Assembly (NCBI RefSeq): GCF_900105735.1
Contig: NZ_LT629793.1
Location: 3,038,001 to 3,102,000 of the forward strand
DNA: 64,000 bases
Direction: 5' to 3'
Source: Pseudomonas yamanorum
GTDB lineage: Bacteria; Pseudomonadota; Gammaproteobacteria; Pseudomonadales; Pseudomonadaceae
In this document: piece after piece, positions 25,850 to 35,247 of the stretch
Layout: each line of letters opens with the position of its first letter
Position numbering within the stretch: position 1 is the stretch's first letter
Notes under the pieces: model-generated
Databases searched by the model: none
What the model was told of the DNA's origin: nothing
The model's input: the letters and a program-made list of their open reading frames with translations, nothing else
Translations under genes and position numbers: made by a program

Positions 25850-27490
25850 TTACTTCACCAGGAACACCAATAATGGGTTGTCATTCAACCGCCCATTGAA
25901 CACAGGCGCCATATGCTCCAGCGGCGTGCCGCTCAGCAATGCGGTTTGCTTTCGCTCCACAATCACCCAGGCGGGGCGCGGCAGCGTGTCCACTAGCAAC
26001 GGTTCGTTGCGCCCAATGAACAACGGCTTCTCGTCGTGATCCAGGTTCATGATGTAGCGAATCGCCCAGGTGTCTTTGGCGAGATCCACAAACACCAGGG
26101 TTCCAGGCGTATCGGCACGCAGCTTCTCCACCGCGCCAACGAAGTTCTTGGTGTCGTATTGCAGGTCCTTGGCCGGCTCCACCACCACGACGAGCACCAG
26201 CCATTGGGTGACCAACGCAACAAGGCTGAGCACCACCAAACGCTGGCCGAGACGGCCCTGCAAACGGCGCCAGGCAATCACCGCTGCCAGTTGCAACACC
26301 ATCAGCACACCCACCAACGCAGGCACTGAAACGTCCGGCCAGTAACCGTGCTTGTGCCACAGGTGCCGACAGACAAACACCACCACAATGCCCAGCACCG
26401 GCAACACAGCCACCAGCCACTCATAGCCACGACGCACCCCAAGCAGCCAGCCTTGGGCCTGGAGCAGGCCATAGGCGGCTACCGCAGCAAACATCGGGAC
26501 CATCGGCACGATGTAATAGGCGCGCTTGAAGTGCGGGATGGACAAGCCCACTAAAATCATCAGGCCGCAGGCGGCCAGGCGCAGCATCAGCTGCACGTCG
26601 GCATCTTCGTTACGCATCGACCATTTGTGGCGCAGGGCAATCATCGTTGCCAGTGCCAGAGGTACCACCGGGAAGTAACGGTACAGGCTCAGCTTGAAGT
26701 AGAAGTAGAACGCCTCACCGGATTCGTCGAGGCGCCCGGCGAACTGCATCCTGAGCACATCATCGACAAAAGCATCGCCACCACTGATCCGCGCCAGCTT
26801 CAATAGCAACCACCAACAGCCGGCCAGCAGGATCAGGCCGATCACGCCATGGGCAATGACCTTTTTCAGCACGCCAATTCGCTCTTGCCGCGTACGAGCG
26901 GGGCCCAGTGCCCAGTAGACACACACCACCCCGCACACCTCGATCAGCCCCAGCGGCCCGCGAATGGCAAACGCCAACACGAACAACGGAAAGACCGCAT
27001 ATTGGCGCAGCCTCGAACCTATGCGCTCGCCGGTATGCAACAGATAAAAAGCACCGAGGCACAGCAACGAGACCATCTGGTCCAGGCATACCGAGCGCGA
27101 CTTCTCCAGCAACTGGGCGGTCAGTGCGGTGAGCAGCACCGTCAGCAGCGCCCACGCCCGGCCGGACGGCACCAGCAAGCGGTAGATCAGCGCCATGACC
27201 CCGGCAGACGCCAAGGCGGTGGGCATCACGTTAGCCAGGTCGTTGGGCGCGCCGAACAAGCGGGCAAAGAGGTAACTGAGGTAGGTCGCGGTGCCCGGGT
27301 AGTCCGGGTAAGGCTCACCGTAGGTGGTAGGAAACAGGCTCGCGCCGTGGCGAAACATCTCTTGCATGAACACGGCCCAGCGGCCGTCGAAGCCTTGTGG
27401 CTGCTGGTCCCAGATGCCCAGGGTAAACAGCAGCAAGGCGATAACGAAAATGCCCAGCGATTCCATTCGAAAGCGATTGTGTTGATCCAT
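25850..27490 (-). CDS. ArnT/PMT-type glycosyltransferase (GT39-like)
   Basis: 546 residues, about eleven to twelve transmembrane helices and a C-terminal periplasmic tail. The first periplasmic loop has WDQQPQGFDGRWAVFMQEMFRHG and YPDYPGTATYLSYLFARLFG, the pattern of lipid-linked sugar transferases of the PMT_2 family, in which an acidic residue early in loop 1 is catalytic. Acceptor and sugar are unknown; lipid A or another envelope glycan is plausible. Single gene, minus strand, no arn operon around it. Confidence 0.85.
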   Translation of the reverse strand: MDQHNRFRMESLGIFVIALLLFTLGIWDQQPQGFDGRWAVFMQEMFRHGASLFPTTYGEPYPDYPGTATYLSYLFARLFGAPNDLANVMPTALASAGVMALIYRLLVPSGRAWALLTVLLTALTAQLLEKSRSVCLDQMVSLLCLGAFYLLHTGERIGSRLRQYAVFPLFVLAFAIRGPLGLIEVCGVVCVYWALGPARTRQERIGVLKKVIAHGVIGLILLAGCWWLLLKLARISGGDAFVDDVLRMQFAGRLDESGEAFYFYFKLSLYRYFPVVPLALATMIALRHKWSMRNEDADVQLMLRLAACGLMILVGLSIPHFKRAYYIVPMVPMFAAVAAYGLLQAQGWLLGVRRGYEWLVAVLPVLGIVVVFVCRHLWHKHGYWPDVSVPALVGVLMVLQLAAVIAWRRLQGRLGQRLVVLSLVALVTQWLVLVVVVEPAKDLQYDTKNFVGAVEKLRADTPGTLVFVDLAKDTWAIRYIMNLDHDEKPLFIGRNEPLLVDTLPRPAWVIVERKQTALLSGTPLEHMAPVFNGRLNDNPLLVFLVK

Positions 27491-27577
27491 TATTCAGCCT
27501 GTCAGGTGGGGTAAACCGGTCCATGTTGCCGAACCCCACCCTGAATGCCCCCTGAACGGAATCAAACATTCATCCGC

Positions 27578-28543
27578 CTAACGACGAGCGGGCCAGATCA
27601 GCAGCGGAATCAGCCGGATATAGAGTAGCTCTCCCACCAGCTCCACCAGGGTTTGCATGATCACTGCGGCGGCGGCAAGCCCGCGGATGTCTTCAGGCAA
27701 TGCCAGCGCCAGCGGCAGCACCACCAGGGAATTGCGTGTGGACGCGCTGAAGGTGACCGCCCGTGCCGTGGTCGCCGGTAGCTTGAACAGTCGCGAAGCC
27801 AATGCCCCCATCAGCGGGGCCAGCAACAGGAAGCCGATATACACCGGGATCACCGGCGCCAGCAGGCCGATATCGCGGACCACAGCAGTAATCTGCGAAC
27901 CGATCACCACCATCAGCACCAGCGCCATGGCAGGTACGGGTAACCAGGCCCAGGCATCGTTCCACGCACTGATGACTGTGGATCGCCGGGACAGGGAAGT
28001 CGTCAGCACCGCCAGAATCATGGGCACAACGATCAGCAGCAGGAAGGCCTCTACAAACGGTCCCACCGCCACCACCACCTGCGACTGCGCCCCCAACATC
28101 ACTCCCAGATACACCGGCAACAGCAACAGTTGCAGCAGCAACAGAACCGGGGTCGCCGCAAGCATCAGCCGCGAGTCACCCTTGCCGATATGAGTGAACA
28201 CCACCACGTAGTCGATGCATGGCGTCAGCAGCACCAGCAACGCGCCGATCAGAATCGCCGGGTGTTCCACCAGGCCACGGGTCAACGCCCACACCAGCAG
28301 CGGGATCAGGATGAAGTTGGCCAACAGCAACGCGACCATGAAGCGTTTGTTGCCCAGACCCTGGCGCAGGTGCAGAAACGGGATTTGCAGGAACATCGCA
28401 TACATCAACACGGCGATGGCAGGTGTCACCAGGGTGCCCAGGCCTTGGGCCATGGATGGCGCCAACAGGCCGACAATGGCAGCCAGCAGCACGGTGGCGA
28501 AGTAGATCGGGATCTGGTTTTGTTCGAGGGTGTCGCGGGTCAT
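27578..28543 (-). CDS. SBF/bile-acid:sodium symporter family transporter (arsenic-resistance type)
   Basis: 321 residues with about ten transmembrane helices, opening PIYFATVLLAAIVGLLAPSMAQGL and containing LTPCIDYVVVFTHIGKGDSRL and FSASTRNSLVVLPLALALP, patterns of the BASS/ACR3-like superfamily. The cysteine in LTPCIDYV is placed like the essential ACR3 cysteine, but no arsR or arsC is nearby, so substrate is uncertain. ATG 28543 is chosen; the 58-codon extension to 28717 overlaps the divergent hydrolase start and has no membrane or family pattern. Confidence 0.82.
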   Translation of the reverse strand: MTRDTLEQNQIPIYFATVLLAAIVGLLAPSMAQGLGTLVTPAIAVLMYAMFLQIPFLHLRQGLGNKRFMVALLLANFILIPLLVWALTRGLVEHPAILIGALLVLLTPCIDYVVVFTHIGKGDSRLMLAATPVLLLLQLLLLPVYLGVMLGAQSQVVVAVGPFVEAFLLLIVVPMILAVLTTSLSRRSTVISAWNDAWAWLPVPAMALVLMVVIGSQITAVVRDIGLLAPVIPVYIGFLLLAPLMGALASRLFKLPATTARAVTFSASTRNSLVVLPLALALPEDIRGLAAAAVIMQTLVELVGELLYIRLIPLLIWPARR

Positions 28544-28715
28544 GGGCCGGCTCTGGTGGGCGAAAGGGTCTAAGCCTAGGCATCTGTGCCGCTCAGGTCG
28601 AGCCTCAGAAAAATCCCCGGGGTGTTCGTAGCGGAAATTTGTTAGTTTCGACTTCTTATAAAACTGCGCACGGGCCGTTGACACCCCATCGAAAGCGCAA
28701 TGATCGAGCCTGCTC

Positions 28716-29636
28716 ATGAACCTGCCAATCCGACCTCAAGCCGAAGCATTCCGCGAGCCCACAGCCGATGGGCATTCCATCGGAGGCTTCACGTGGCGCC
28801 ATCCGCGCACAGACTTTGAACGCCCGGTCGTCATCATCAACGCCGCCACCTCTGTACGCTGCCGTCACTACTCACGGTTTGCCGATTACCTGTTTGCCAA
28901 TGGCTTCGACGTCATCACCTACGACTACCGCGGCATCGGCGAATCCCGCAGCGGCTCGCTGAAGGGGTTCAAGGCCTCATGGTCGGATTGGGGCGTGCTG
29001 GACTTCGAAGCGATCCTGCAGCGAGCACAGCGGGAGTTCGCTGGCCAGCCGATTGATGTGGTCGGGCACAGTTTTGGCGGATGTGCGGCGGGACTCGGGG
29101 CTTCCGGCGCGGTAATTCGGCGCCTGGTGACGGTAGGCGCGCAGTTTGCCTACTGGCGCGACTACGAGGCGAGCTGGCGCTGGCGGATGTTTGCCAAATG
29201 GCATGTGGTGATGCCATTGATAACTGCGTTTTTTGGCTACTTCCCGGGCAAGCGCATGGGCTGGCTCGAGGATACGCCGGCGGGTGTGGTACGCGATTGG
29301 AGCACGCCGACGCCGGGTTATGAACAGCGCCCCAGCGGGCGGGCCTTGGGTGAGTTGCCGTTTTCCCGGGTGAAGGCACAGGTATTGGCGATCAGCATTA
29401 CCGATGATCCGTTTGGCACGGTGGCGGCAATCGAGCGCCTGCTGGGTTATTTCAAAGGCAGCGAGCGCACGCATCTGCGGATCGCCCCTGAAGATATCGG
29501 CGAAAAAGAGGTCGGGCATTTCGCGTTCTTTCGCAGCCAGTATCAGGATCGGTTGTGGCCGATTGCGCTGGCATGGCTACAGCGGGGAGAGCTGGCCCAA
29601 GGCACTCCGGGGCGCCAAGTGACGGATCGCACTTAG
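28716..29636 (+). CDS. Alpha/beta hydrolase
   Basis: 306 residues, cytoplasmic. Nucleophile elbow GHSFGG with serine near residue 117, oxyanion strand INAATSVRCRHYSRFADYL, DYRGIGESR after strand 4, acid region ISITDDPFGT and a final His in EKEVGHFAFFR. Resembles the YdfP/serine-aminopeptidase-like hydrolases (COG4757). Substrate unknown. Divergent from the transporter, 172 bases between start codons. Confidence 0.88.
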   Translation: MNLPIRPQAEAFREPTADGHSIGGFTWRHPRTDFERPVVIINAATSVRCRHYSRFADYLFANGFDVITYDYRGIGESRSGSLKGFKASWSDWGVLDFEAILQRAQREFAGQPIDVVGHSFGGCAAGLGASGAVIRRLVTVGAQFAYWRDYEASWRWRMFAKWHVVMPLITAFFGYFPGKRMGWLEDTPAGVVRDWSTPTPGYEQRPSGRALGELPFSRVKAQVLAISITDDPFGTVAAIERLLGYFKGSERTHLRIAPEDIGEKEVGHFAFFRSQYQDRLWPIALAWLQRGELAQGTPGRQVTDRT

Positions 29637-29709
29637 AAAGCCTTGGGATTTCCCCAGACCTGCGCTTCAATACCCCATTCCCAGATCCTGACACCAAGGA
29701 CGTGAGCCC

Positions 29710-30123
29710 ATGGCCTCGCCGAACAAGCAGCAAAAACGCGCCCACCGGGCAAAAGCCAAGGCCAAGCAGAACCGCACCCAGCGCGCCGTCGCTACCAAGC
29801 CGGATGCTTTTGCTGGCGATGACAGCCGCATTGATCTTGAGTCGGTGGATTTGACCGAGCTGTTCCTGGAGATGCGCACCGCTGGCGAAACCAGCCAACA
29901 GGCGCTGTGTGCGGTGTTCCTGGCGCACCCGCTGTTGGCGGTGGTGCTGGAGCAGGAAGGTGAAGAGGAAGCGACCGACTTTATCCTCGCGGCACTGATC
30001 GAGTATCGCCAGTGGGCCACGGATACCGAGGATGAAGCGGCAGCGCTGGCGTGGATTGAATCGCCGGAGTTCCAGGCCGATTACGTCGCGGCGTCACAGG
30101 CGCTGGTTAGCTCCGAAGACTGA
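29710..30123 (+). CDS. Conserved hypothetical protein with basic N-terminal tail
   Basis: 137 residues, function unknown. Residues 1-30 (SPNKQQKRAHRAKAKAKQNR and on) are strongly basic, like an RNA- or ribosome-binding tail; the remainder (about 40-137) is acidic and helical. GTGAGCCC precedes ATG at 29710; no strong ribosome site. A REPIN follows 12 bases after the stop. I have seen similar proteins only in Pseudomonas. Confidence 0.75.
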   Translation: MASPNKQQKRAHRAKAKAKQNRTQRAVATKPDAFAGDDSRIDLESVDLTELFLEMRTAGETSQQALCAVFLAHPLLAVVLEQEGEEEATDFILAALIEYRQWATDTEDEAAALAWIESPEFQADYVAASQALVSSED

Positions 30124-30135
30124 TACAAAACGAAA

Positions 30136-30227
30136 TGTGGGAGCCGGGCTTGCCCGCGATGGCGGTGTGTCAGTCGATACATGTGTTGACTGACACACCG
30201 CCATCGCGGGCAAGCCCGGCTCCCACA
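30136..30227. repeat. REPIN (GCCCGCGATGG type), near-perfect
   Basis: Arms TGTGGGAGCCGGGCTTGCCC and its perfect complement, with the inner CGCGATGGCGGTGTGTCAGT also matched on the other side; the whole 92 bases can fold into one hairpin. Between the convergent basic-tail gene and permease gene. Confidence 0.95.
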
Positions 30228-30264
30228 GTTTTTTGCAGTGTTTGATGAATCGTATTTCAATCCA

Positions 30265-31656
30265 TCAATTCAGCACCGCCGCCCCAATCTTCCGGCCCTT
30301 GCGCCGACGCGACACCATCAGCCCGGCCGCAACCACCAGCAAGCTCAGAATCCCGGTGGCCATGATCTCCACCTGGTGCGCTTCCTGGAACAGCATGATC
30401 GTCAGCACGCCCACGATGAACACGATCACCGCATACGTCAGGCCCGGGAACAGCCACATCTTGAAGGCAATCTTCTCGCCCGCTTCCGTGCGCTTCTGGC
30501 GCATGCGCAGTTGCGACACGGCGATCACCAAGTACACCAGCAGCGCGATGGCGCCGGAGCTGGCCAGCAGGAATTCAAACACCGCCGCCGGGGCCACGTA
30601 GTTGGCGAATACCGCCAGGAACGCCGCGCCGGTAGACAGCAACACCGCCCAGTAAGGCGTGCCGCTCTTGTTGGTGATCTTGGACACCGCCGGTGCATCA
30701 CCGCGACGGCCCAGGGAGAACATCATGCGTGAAGCGGTGTACAGCGCCGAGTTCAGGCAACTGGTCACAGCCACCAACACCACCAGGTCAACGATCAGCT
30801 TGGCATTCGGGATGCCCATGCGTTCCAGCACCGTCTGGTAGGAACCGACCGCTGCCAGCGCAGGATCATTCCATGGCACCAGGGCCACGACGATGAAGAT
30901 CGACACCAGGTAGAACAAGCCGATCCGCCAGATCACCGAATTGGTGGCCTTGGAGATCTGCTGGCCAGGGTTCTTCGATTCAGCGGCCGCGATGGTCACG
31001 ATCTCGGTGCCCATGAACGAGAACATCGTGGTCAGGATCGCCGCCAACACCGCGCCCATGCCGTTTGGCAGGAAGCCCTGGGTGTCGAACAGGTGCGAAA
31101 CGCCGCTGACCTGGCTGCCCGGCAAGAAGCCGAAAATCGCCAGGATGCCGAGGATCACAAAGCCAATGATCGCCACCACTTTGATCAGCGCAAACCAGAA
31201 CTCGAACTCGCCGTAGTTCTTCACGCTGAACAGGTTGGTCGCGGTCAGCAGCAAGGTGATGATCAGGGTGAATGCCCAGATCGCCACGCTGGGAAACCAG
31301 GCGTGGAGGATGGTCGCGGCGGCGTTGGCTTCCAGCGGAATCACCAGCACCCAGAACCACCAATAAAGCCAGCCGATGGTGAAACCGGCCCAGTGACCAA
31401 TCGCACGGTCGGCATAAGTAGAGAACGAACCCGTGTCCGGGGATGCCACGGCCATCTCGGCCAGCATGCGCATGACCAACACCACCAGCGTACCGGCGGC
31501 CGCATACGCCAGCAGCACGGCCGGGCCTGCGGCAGCAATCGCGTGGCCGGAGCCGACAAACAACCCGGCACCGATAACGCCGGCAATCGACAGCATGGTG
31601 ACGTGACGCGGTTTGAGCCCCTGTTCGAGGTCATTGGAGCTTTGCGTACTACTCAT
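30265..31656 (-). CDS. gabP: Amino-acid/GABA permease (APC family)
   Basis: 463 residues, twelve transmembrane helices, opening LKPRHVTMLSIAGVIGAGLFVGSG, the APC substrate-binding loop, and the family signature around SFSTYADRAIGHWAGFTIGWLYWWFWVLV. Closest pattern is GABA permease of the AAT group; other neutral amino acids are possible. ATG 31656 has AAAGG eight bases upstream; the longer frame to 31809 is rejected. A good sigma-54 promoter lies about 95 bases upstream, so expression probably depends on NtrC or another enhancer-binding protein. Confidence 0.85.
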   Translation of the reverse strand: MSSTQSSNDLEQGLKPRHVTMLSIAGVIGAGLFVGSGHAIAAAGPAVLLAYAAAGTLVVLVMRMLAEMAVASPDTGSFSTYADRAIGHWAGFTIGWLYWWFWVLVIPLEANAAATILHAWFPSVAIWAFTLIITLLLTATNLFSVKNYGEFEFWFALIKVVAIIGFVILGILAIFGFLPGSQVSGVSHLFDTQGFLPNGMGAVLAAILTTMFSFMGTEIVTIAAAESKNPGQQISKATNSVIWRIGLFYLVSIFIVVALVPWNDPALAAVGSYQTVLERMGIPNAKLIVDLVVLVAVTSCLNSALYTASRMMFSLGRRGDAPAVSKITNKSGTPYWAVLLSTGAAFLAVFANYVAPAAVFEFLLASSGAIALLVYLVIAVSQLRMRQKRTEAGEKIAFKMWLFPGLTYAVIVFIVGVLTIMLFQEAHQVEIMATGILSLLVVAAGLMVSRRRKGRKIGAAVLN

Positions 31657-31748
31657 TGACACACCTTTACGAGGAATTGCGAATACGGTCCACCCGGCCT
31701 GACGTCTTTCTCGTGAAAAGAAACCAACGGGGCGTTCTTTATTTTTTA

Positions 31749-31765
31749 CGCAAGATTTGCGCCAA
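31749..31765 (-). promoter_or_regulatory. Sigma-54 promoter of the permease gene
   Basis: Minus-strand TTGGCGCAAATCTTGCG: GG and GC are exactly ten bases apart, with TTGGC and TTGC boxes close to the consensus TTGGCACN4-5TTGC. Transcription would start near 31738, 80 bases before the ATG. An imperfect palindrome (ACAGGGCCGCG-ATTGA-CGCGGCCTGT, 31772-31798) sits directly upstream. Confidence 0.68.
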
Positions 31766-32210
31766 AATGTTACAGGGCCGCGATTGACGCGGCCTGTAGG
31801 GAAACTCAACAGCTCTCGTAAGTCACTGACACTAATGGCATTCCGCTATAGCGTTACTGTGCGACCCACTTGAAGTACGAACGGACGCACCAAAAACACA
31901 CACAAATTGTGCGTGACGCTCCATTAAAGGGCTGATAAGGACCGTTCGCCGGTTTAACCCTTCCAACACCCGGCCAAAGCTGGCACCATCGCGCCCTTTT
32001 TTACGCGAAGCCTGTAGGCATCCGGGTTCAAACGGCTGTTCGGTTGTTGATGGCGCGACACACTGCTGTGCCGATGCGACACCCTGCCGCAGACCGTCTG
32101 TTTACCGCCTGCAGGGCTGTTGGCTGTCATCCAAACGCTATGCTAGCTTGGCGCCTCGCCAGGAAGGCGGGCCAACAGCAGGAGCGCAATGAACACAATG
32201 AGGACCGCAC
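31766..32210. other. Rest of the intergenic region before the ABC transporter
   Basis: About 445 bases with no convincing gene. Contains the palindrome at 31772-31798, a second inverted repeat ACGCAC (31885-31890) / GTGCGT (31909-31914), and, just before the transporter, a possible nine-codon ORF (32189-32218, MNTMRTAHG) with AGGAG upstream whose stop overlaps the ATPase start. I would not call the short ORF a gene. Confidence 0.5.
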
Positions 32211-32984
32211 ATGGCTGAGGCCACGCCCGCGCTTGAAATCCGCAACTTGCATAAACGCTATGGTGAGCTGGAGGTGCTTAAAGGTATCTCGCTGACCGCC
32301 CGCGACGGCGATGTGATCTCGATCCTGGGTTCCTCCGGTTCCGGCAAGTCCACGTTCCTGCGCTGCATCAACCTCCTGGAAAACCCACATCAGGGGCAAA
32401 TCCTGGTGGCTGGCGAAGAGCTCAAGCTCAAGGCCGCGAAAAACGGTGAGCTGGTAGCCGCCGACGGCAAACAGATCAACCGCCTGCGCAGCGAAATCGG
32501 TTTTGTGTTTCAAAACTTTAACCTGTGGCCGCACATGAGCGTCCTCGACAACATCATCGAGGCCCCGCGCCGCGTGCTCGGCCAGAGCAAGGCCGAAGCC
32601 ATCGAAATCGCCGAAGCCTTGCTGGCCAAGGTCGGCATCAGCGACAAGCGCCACGCCTACCCGGCGCAACTGTCCGGCGGCCAGCAGCAACGCGCCGCGA
32701 TCGCCCGCACTCTGGCCATGCAGCCCAAAGTCATCCTGTTCGACGAGCCGACATCGGCCCTTGACCCGGAAATGGTTCAGGAAGTACTTAATGTGATCCG
32801 CGCACTGGCCGAAGAAGGCCGCACCATGCTGCTGGTCACCCATGAAATGGGCTTCGCCCGCCAGGTGTCCAGTGAAGTGGTGTTCCTGCACCAGGGCCTG
32901 GTCGAAGAGCAAGGATCGCCACAGCAGGTGTTTGAAAACCCGCTTTCGGCGCGCTGCAAACAATTCATGTCCAGCAACCGCTAA
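32211..32984 (+). CDS. Basic amino-acid ABC transporter, ATP-binding subunit
   Basis: 257 residues, HisP/AotP type. Walker [11 protein letters not shown]-loop [11 protein letters not shown], signature LSGGQQQR, Walker [13 protein letters not shown] and the H-switch [10 protein letters not shown] are all intact; the [16 protein letters not shown] insert is typical of the lysine/arginine/ornithine/histidine group. GAGG precedes ATG 32211. First gene of an ATPase-SBP-permease-permease operon. Confidence 0.96.
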   Translation: MAEATPALEIRNLHKRYGELEVLKGISLTARDGDVISILGSSGSGKSTFLRCINLLENPHQGQILVAGEELKLKAAKNGELVAADGKQINRLRSEIGFVFQNFNLWPHMSVLDNIIEAPRRVLGQSKAEAIEIAEALLAKVGISDKRHAYPAQLSGGQQQRAAIARTLAMQPKVILFDEPTSALDPEMVQEVLNVIRALAEEGRTMLLVTHEMGFARQVSSEVVFLHQGLVEEQGSPQQVFENPLSARCKQFMSSNR

Positions 32985-32997
32985 CGGAGCAACATGC

Positions 32998-33750
32998 ATG
33001 CAGAACTATAAAAAATTCCTCCTGGCTGCCGCCGTTTCGATGGCGTTCAGCGCCACGGCGATGGCCGAGACTTTGAAAATGGGGATCGAAGCGGCCTACC
33101 CGCCGTTCAACAATAAAGATGCCAGCGGCAACGTTGTCGGCTTCGACAAGGACATCGGCGACGCCCTGTGCGCCAAGATGAAAGTCGAGAAGTGCGAAGT
33201 GTATGTCTCGGACTGGGACGGCATCATCCCGGCCCTGAACGCCAAGAAGTTCGACTTCCTGGTCTCCTCGCTGTCCATCACCGATGAACGCAAGCAGGCC
33301 GTCGACTTCACCGACCCGTACTACTCCAACAAGCTGCAGTTCATCGCGCCTAAAGCCACCAAGGACTTCAAGACCGACGCGGACTACCTGAAGGGCAAGA
33401 TCATCGGTGCTCAACGCGCGACGCTGGCCGGCACCTACCTGGAAGACAAGCTGCCGGACACCACCGCCAAGCTCTACGACACCCAGGAAAACGCCTACCT
33501 CGACCTGACTTCCGGCCGCCTGGACGGGATGTTGGCCGACAAGTACGTGCAGTACGAGTGGCTGAAAAGCAAAGACGGCTCCGCCTACGAATTCAAGGGC
33601 GACCCGGTGGTCGAGAGTGACAAGATCGGTATCGCCGTACGCAAAGGCGACCCACTGCGTGAGCGCTTGAACAAAGCCCTGGCAGAAATCAAAGCCGACG
33701 GCACCTACAAAAAGATCAACGACAAGTACTTCCCTTTCAGTATCGAGTGA
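32998..33750 (+). CDS. Basic amino-acid ABC transporter, periplasmic binding protein
   Basis: 250 residues: signal peptide (MQNYKKFLLAAAVSMAFSATAMA), then the ArgT/HisJ fold with GIEAAYPPFN, GNVVGFDKDIGDALCAKM, the disulfide pair CAKMKVEKC and DFLVSSLSITDERKQAVDFTDPYY. Lysine/arginine/ornithine/histidine are the likely ligands. ATG 32998 is 13 bases after the ATPase stop with ACGGAG upstream. A stable hairpin follows the gene (33766-33791). Confidence 0.95.
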   Translation: MQNYKKFLLAAAVSMAFSATAMAETLKMGIEAAYPPFNNKDASGNVVGFDKDIGDALCAKMKVEKCEVYVSDWDGIIPALNAKKFDFLVSSLSITDERKQAVDFTDPYYSNKLQFIAPKATKDFKTDADYLKGKIIGAQRATLAGTYLEDKLPDTTAKLYDTQENAYLDLTSGRLDGMLADKYVQYEWLKSKDGSAYEFKGDPVVESDKIGIAVRKGDPLRERLNKALAEIKADGTYKKINDKYFPFSIE

Positions 33751-33765
33751 TTCTGAATGGCCTGC

Positions 33766-33791
33766 CCGGCGCGCTCGCTTGAGTGCGCCGG
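33766..33791 (+). other. Intra-operon hairpin after the binding-protein gene
   Basis: CCGGCGCGCTC (33766-33776) pairs with GAGTGCGCCGG (33781-33791) around GCTT; no T-run. Hairpins at this point often protect the binding-protein message and lower permease output; here that is inference. Confidence 0.7.
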
Positions 33792-33823
33792 TCCTGAGCT
33801 TTGCCTTGCGAAACGACTAAACC

Positions 33824-34519
33824 ATGAATTTCGACCTCTACGGATTCGGCCCGGCGCTTGCCGCTGGTGCGCTGATGACCGTCAAGCTGGCGCTCACCGC
33901 CCTGTGCCTCGGGCTGGTGCTCGGCCTGGCCGGCGCCCTGGCCAAGACATCCCCGTACAAGCCGCTGCAATGGCTTGGCGGCGCCTACTCCACCCTGGTT
34001 CGCGGCATTCCGGAACTGCTGTGGGTACTGCTGATTTACTTCGGTACGGTCAACCTGATGCGCTCCCTCGGGGAGTATTTCGGCAACCCCGACCTGTCCC
34101 TCAGTGCCTTTGCCGCCGGTGTTATCGCCCTGGGCCTGTGCTTTGGCGCCTACGCCACGGAAGTGTTCCGCGGCGCGATCCTCGCCATTCCCAAGGGTCA
34201 CCGTGAAGCCGGTGTCGCGCTGGGCCTGTCGAAGTTTCGGATCTTCACCCGGTTGATCATGCCGCAGATGTGGCGCATCGCCCTGCCCGGACTGGGCAAC
34301 CTGTTCATGATTTTGATGAAGGACACCGCGCTGGTCTCGGTGATCGGCCTGGAAGAAATCATGCGCCACGCGCAGATCGGCGTGACCGTCACCAAGCAGC
34401 CCTTCACCTTCTTTATGGTTGCGGCCTTCATGTACCTGGGCCTCACCGTCCTGGCGATGACCGGCATGCACTTCCTGGAAAAACGTGCCGCGCGCGGCTT
34501 TGCGAGGAGCACGCAATGA
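33824..34519 (+). CDS. Basic amino-acid ABC transporter, permease (HisQ type)
   Basis: 231 residues, five transmembrane helices. The EAA loop HREAGVALGLSKFRIFTRLIMPQ and the start FGPALAAGALMTVKLALTALCLGLVLG are characteristic of HisQ-type inner-membrane subunits. Its stop overlaps the next permease start by ATGA. Confidence 0.95.
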   Translation: MNFDLYGFGPALAAGALMTVKLALTALCLGLVLGLAGALAKTSPYKPLQWLGGAYSTLVRGIPELLWVLLIYFGTVNLMRSLGEYFGNPDLSLSAFAAGVIALGLCFGAYATEVFRGAILAIPKGHREAGVALGLSKFRIFTRLIMPQMWRIALPGLGNLFMILMKDTALVSVIGLEEIMRHAQIGVTVTKQPFTFFMVAAFMYLGLTVLAMTGMHFLEKRAARGFARSTQ

Positions 34520-35247
34520 GTGGCGACTACAGCTGGCTGTCGCATTTCGACCTGGGCCTGAACTGGGCCGTCATCATCAAGTGGCTGCCCCGGTTGGCCC
34601 AGGGCGCGACCCTGACCCTGGAACTGGTGGCCATCGCCGTGATCGCCGGTCTGCTGCTGGCAATCCCGTTGGGCATCGCGCGTTCTTCGCGCCTGTGGTA
34701 CGTGCGCACCCTGCCCTACTGCTACATCTTTTTCTTCCGGGGCACGCCGCTGCTGGTGCAATTGTTCCTGGTGTATTACGGCCTGGCGCAGTTCGACGCC
34801 GTGCGTGAAAGCTTCATGTGGCCGTACCTGCGGGACCCGTTCTGGTGCGCCACCGCCACCATGACCCTGCACACCGCCGCCTATATCGCCGAGATCCTGC
34901 GCGGCGCGATCCAGGCCATCCCGCCGGGTGAAATCGAAGCGGCGCGGGCGCTGGGCATGTCCAAGCCCAAGGCGCTGTTCTATATCATCCTGCCACGTGC
35001 GGCGCGCATCGGCCTGCCGGCCTACAGCAACGAAGTGATCCTGATGCTCAAGGCCAGCGCCCTGGCCAGTACCGTGACCTTGCTGGAACTGACCGGCATG
35101 GCCCGCACGATCATTGCCCGCACCTACTTGCCGGTGGAAATCTTCTTCGCTGCCGGGTTGTTCTACCTGCTGATGTCGTACGTTTTGGTGCGCTTCTTCA
35201 AGCTGCTGGAACGCTGGTTGCGGGTCGATGCCTGCCAAGGGCGCTGA
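34516..35247 (+). CDS. Basic amino-acid ABC transporter, permease (HisM type)
   Basis: 243 residues, five helices; RLAQGATLTLELVAIAVIAGLLLAIPLGIAR and the EAA loop EIEAARALGMSKPKALFYIILPRAARIGLPAY identify the HisM partner. ATG 34516 overlaps the preceding stop. Last 20 bases overlap the methyltransferase gene, which suggests coupled translation. Confidence 0.95.
   Translation: MSGDYSWLSHFDLGLNWAVIIKWLPRLAQGATLTLELVAIAVIAGLLLAIPLGIARSSRLWYVRTLPYCYIFFFRGTPLLVQLFLVYYGLAQFDAVRESFMWPYLRDPFWCATATMTLHTAAYIAEILRGAIQAIPPGEIEAARALGMSKPKALFYIILPRAARIGLPAYSNEVILMLKASALASTVTLLELTGMARTIIARTYLPVEIFFAAGLFYLLMSYVLVRFFKLLERWLRVDACQGR

Noticed and set aside
28544..28717. 58-codon N-terminal extension of the SBF transporter
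   Set aside because: Overlaps the divergent hydrolase start and adds a charged, unconserved segment before the first helix.
32189..32218. Nine-codon leader ORF before the ABC transporter ATPase
   Set aside because: Has AGGAG but no run of regulatory codons and no terminator; too short to assert.
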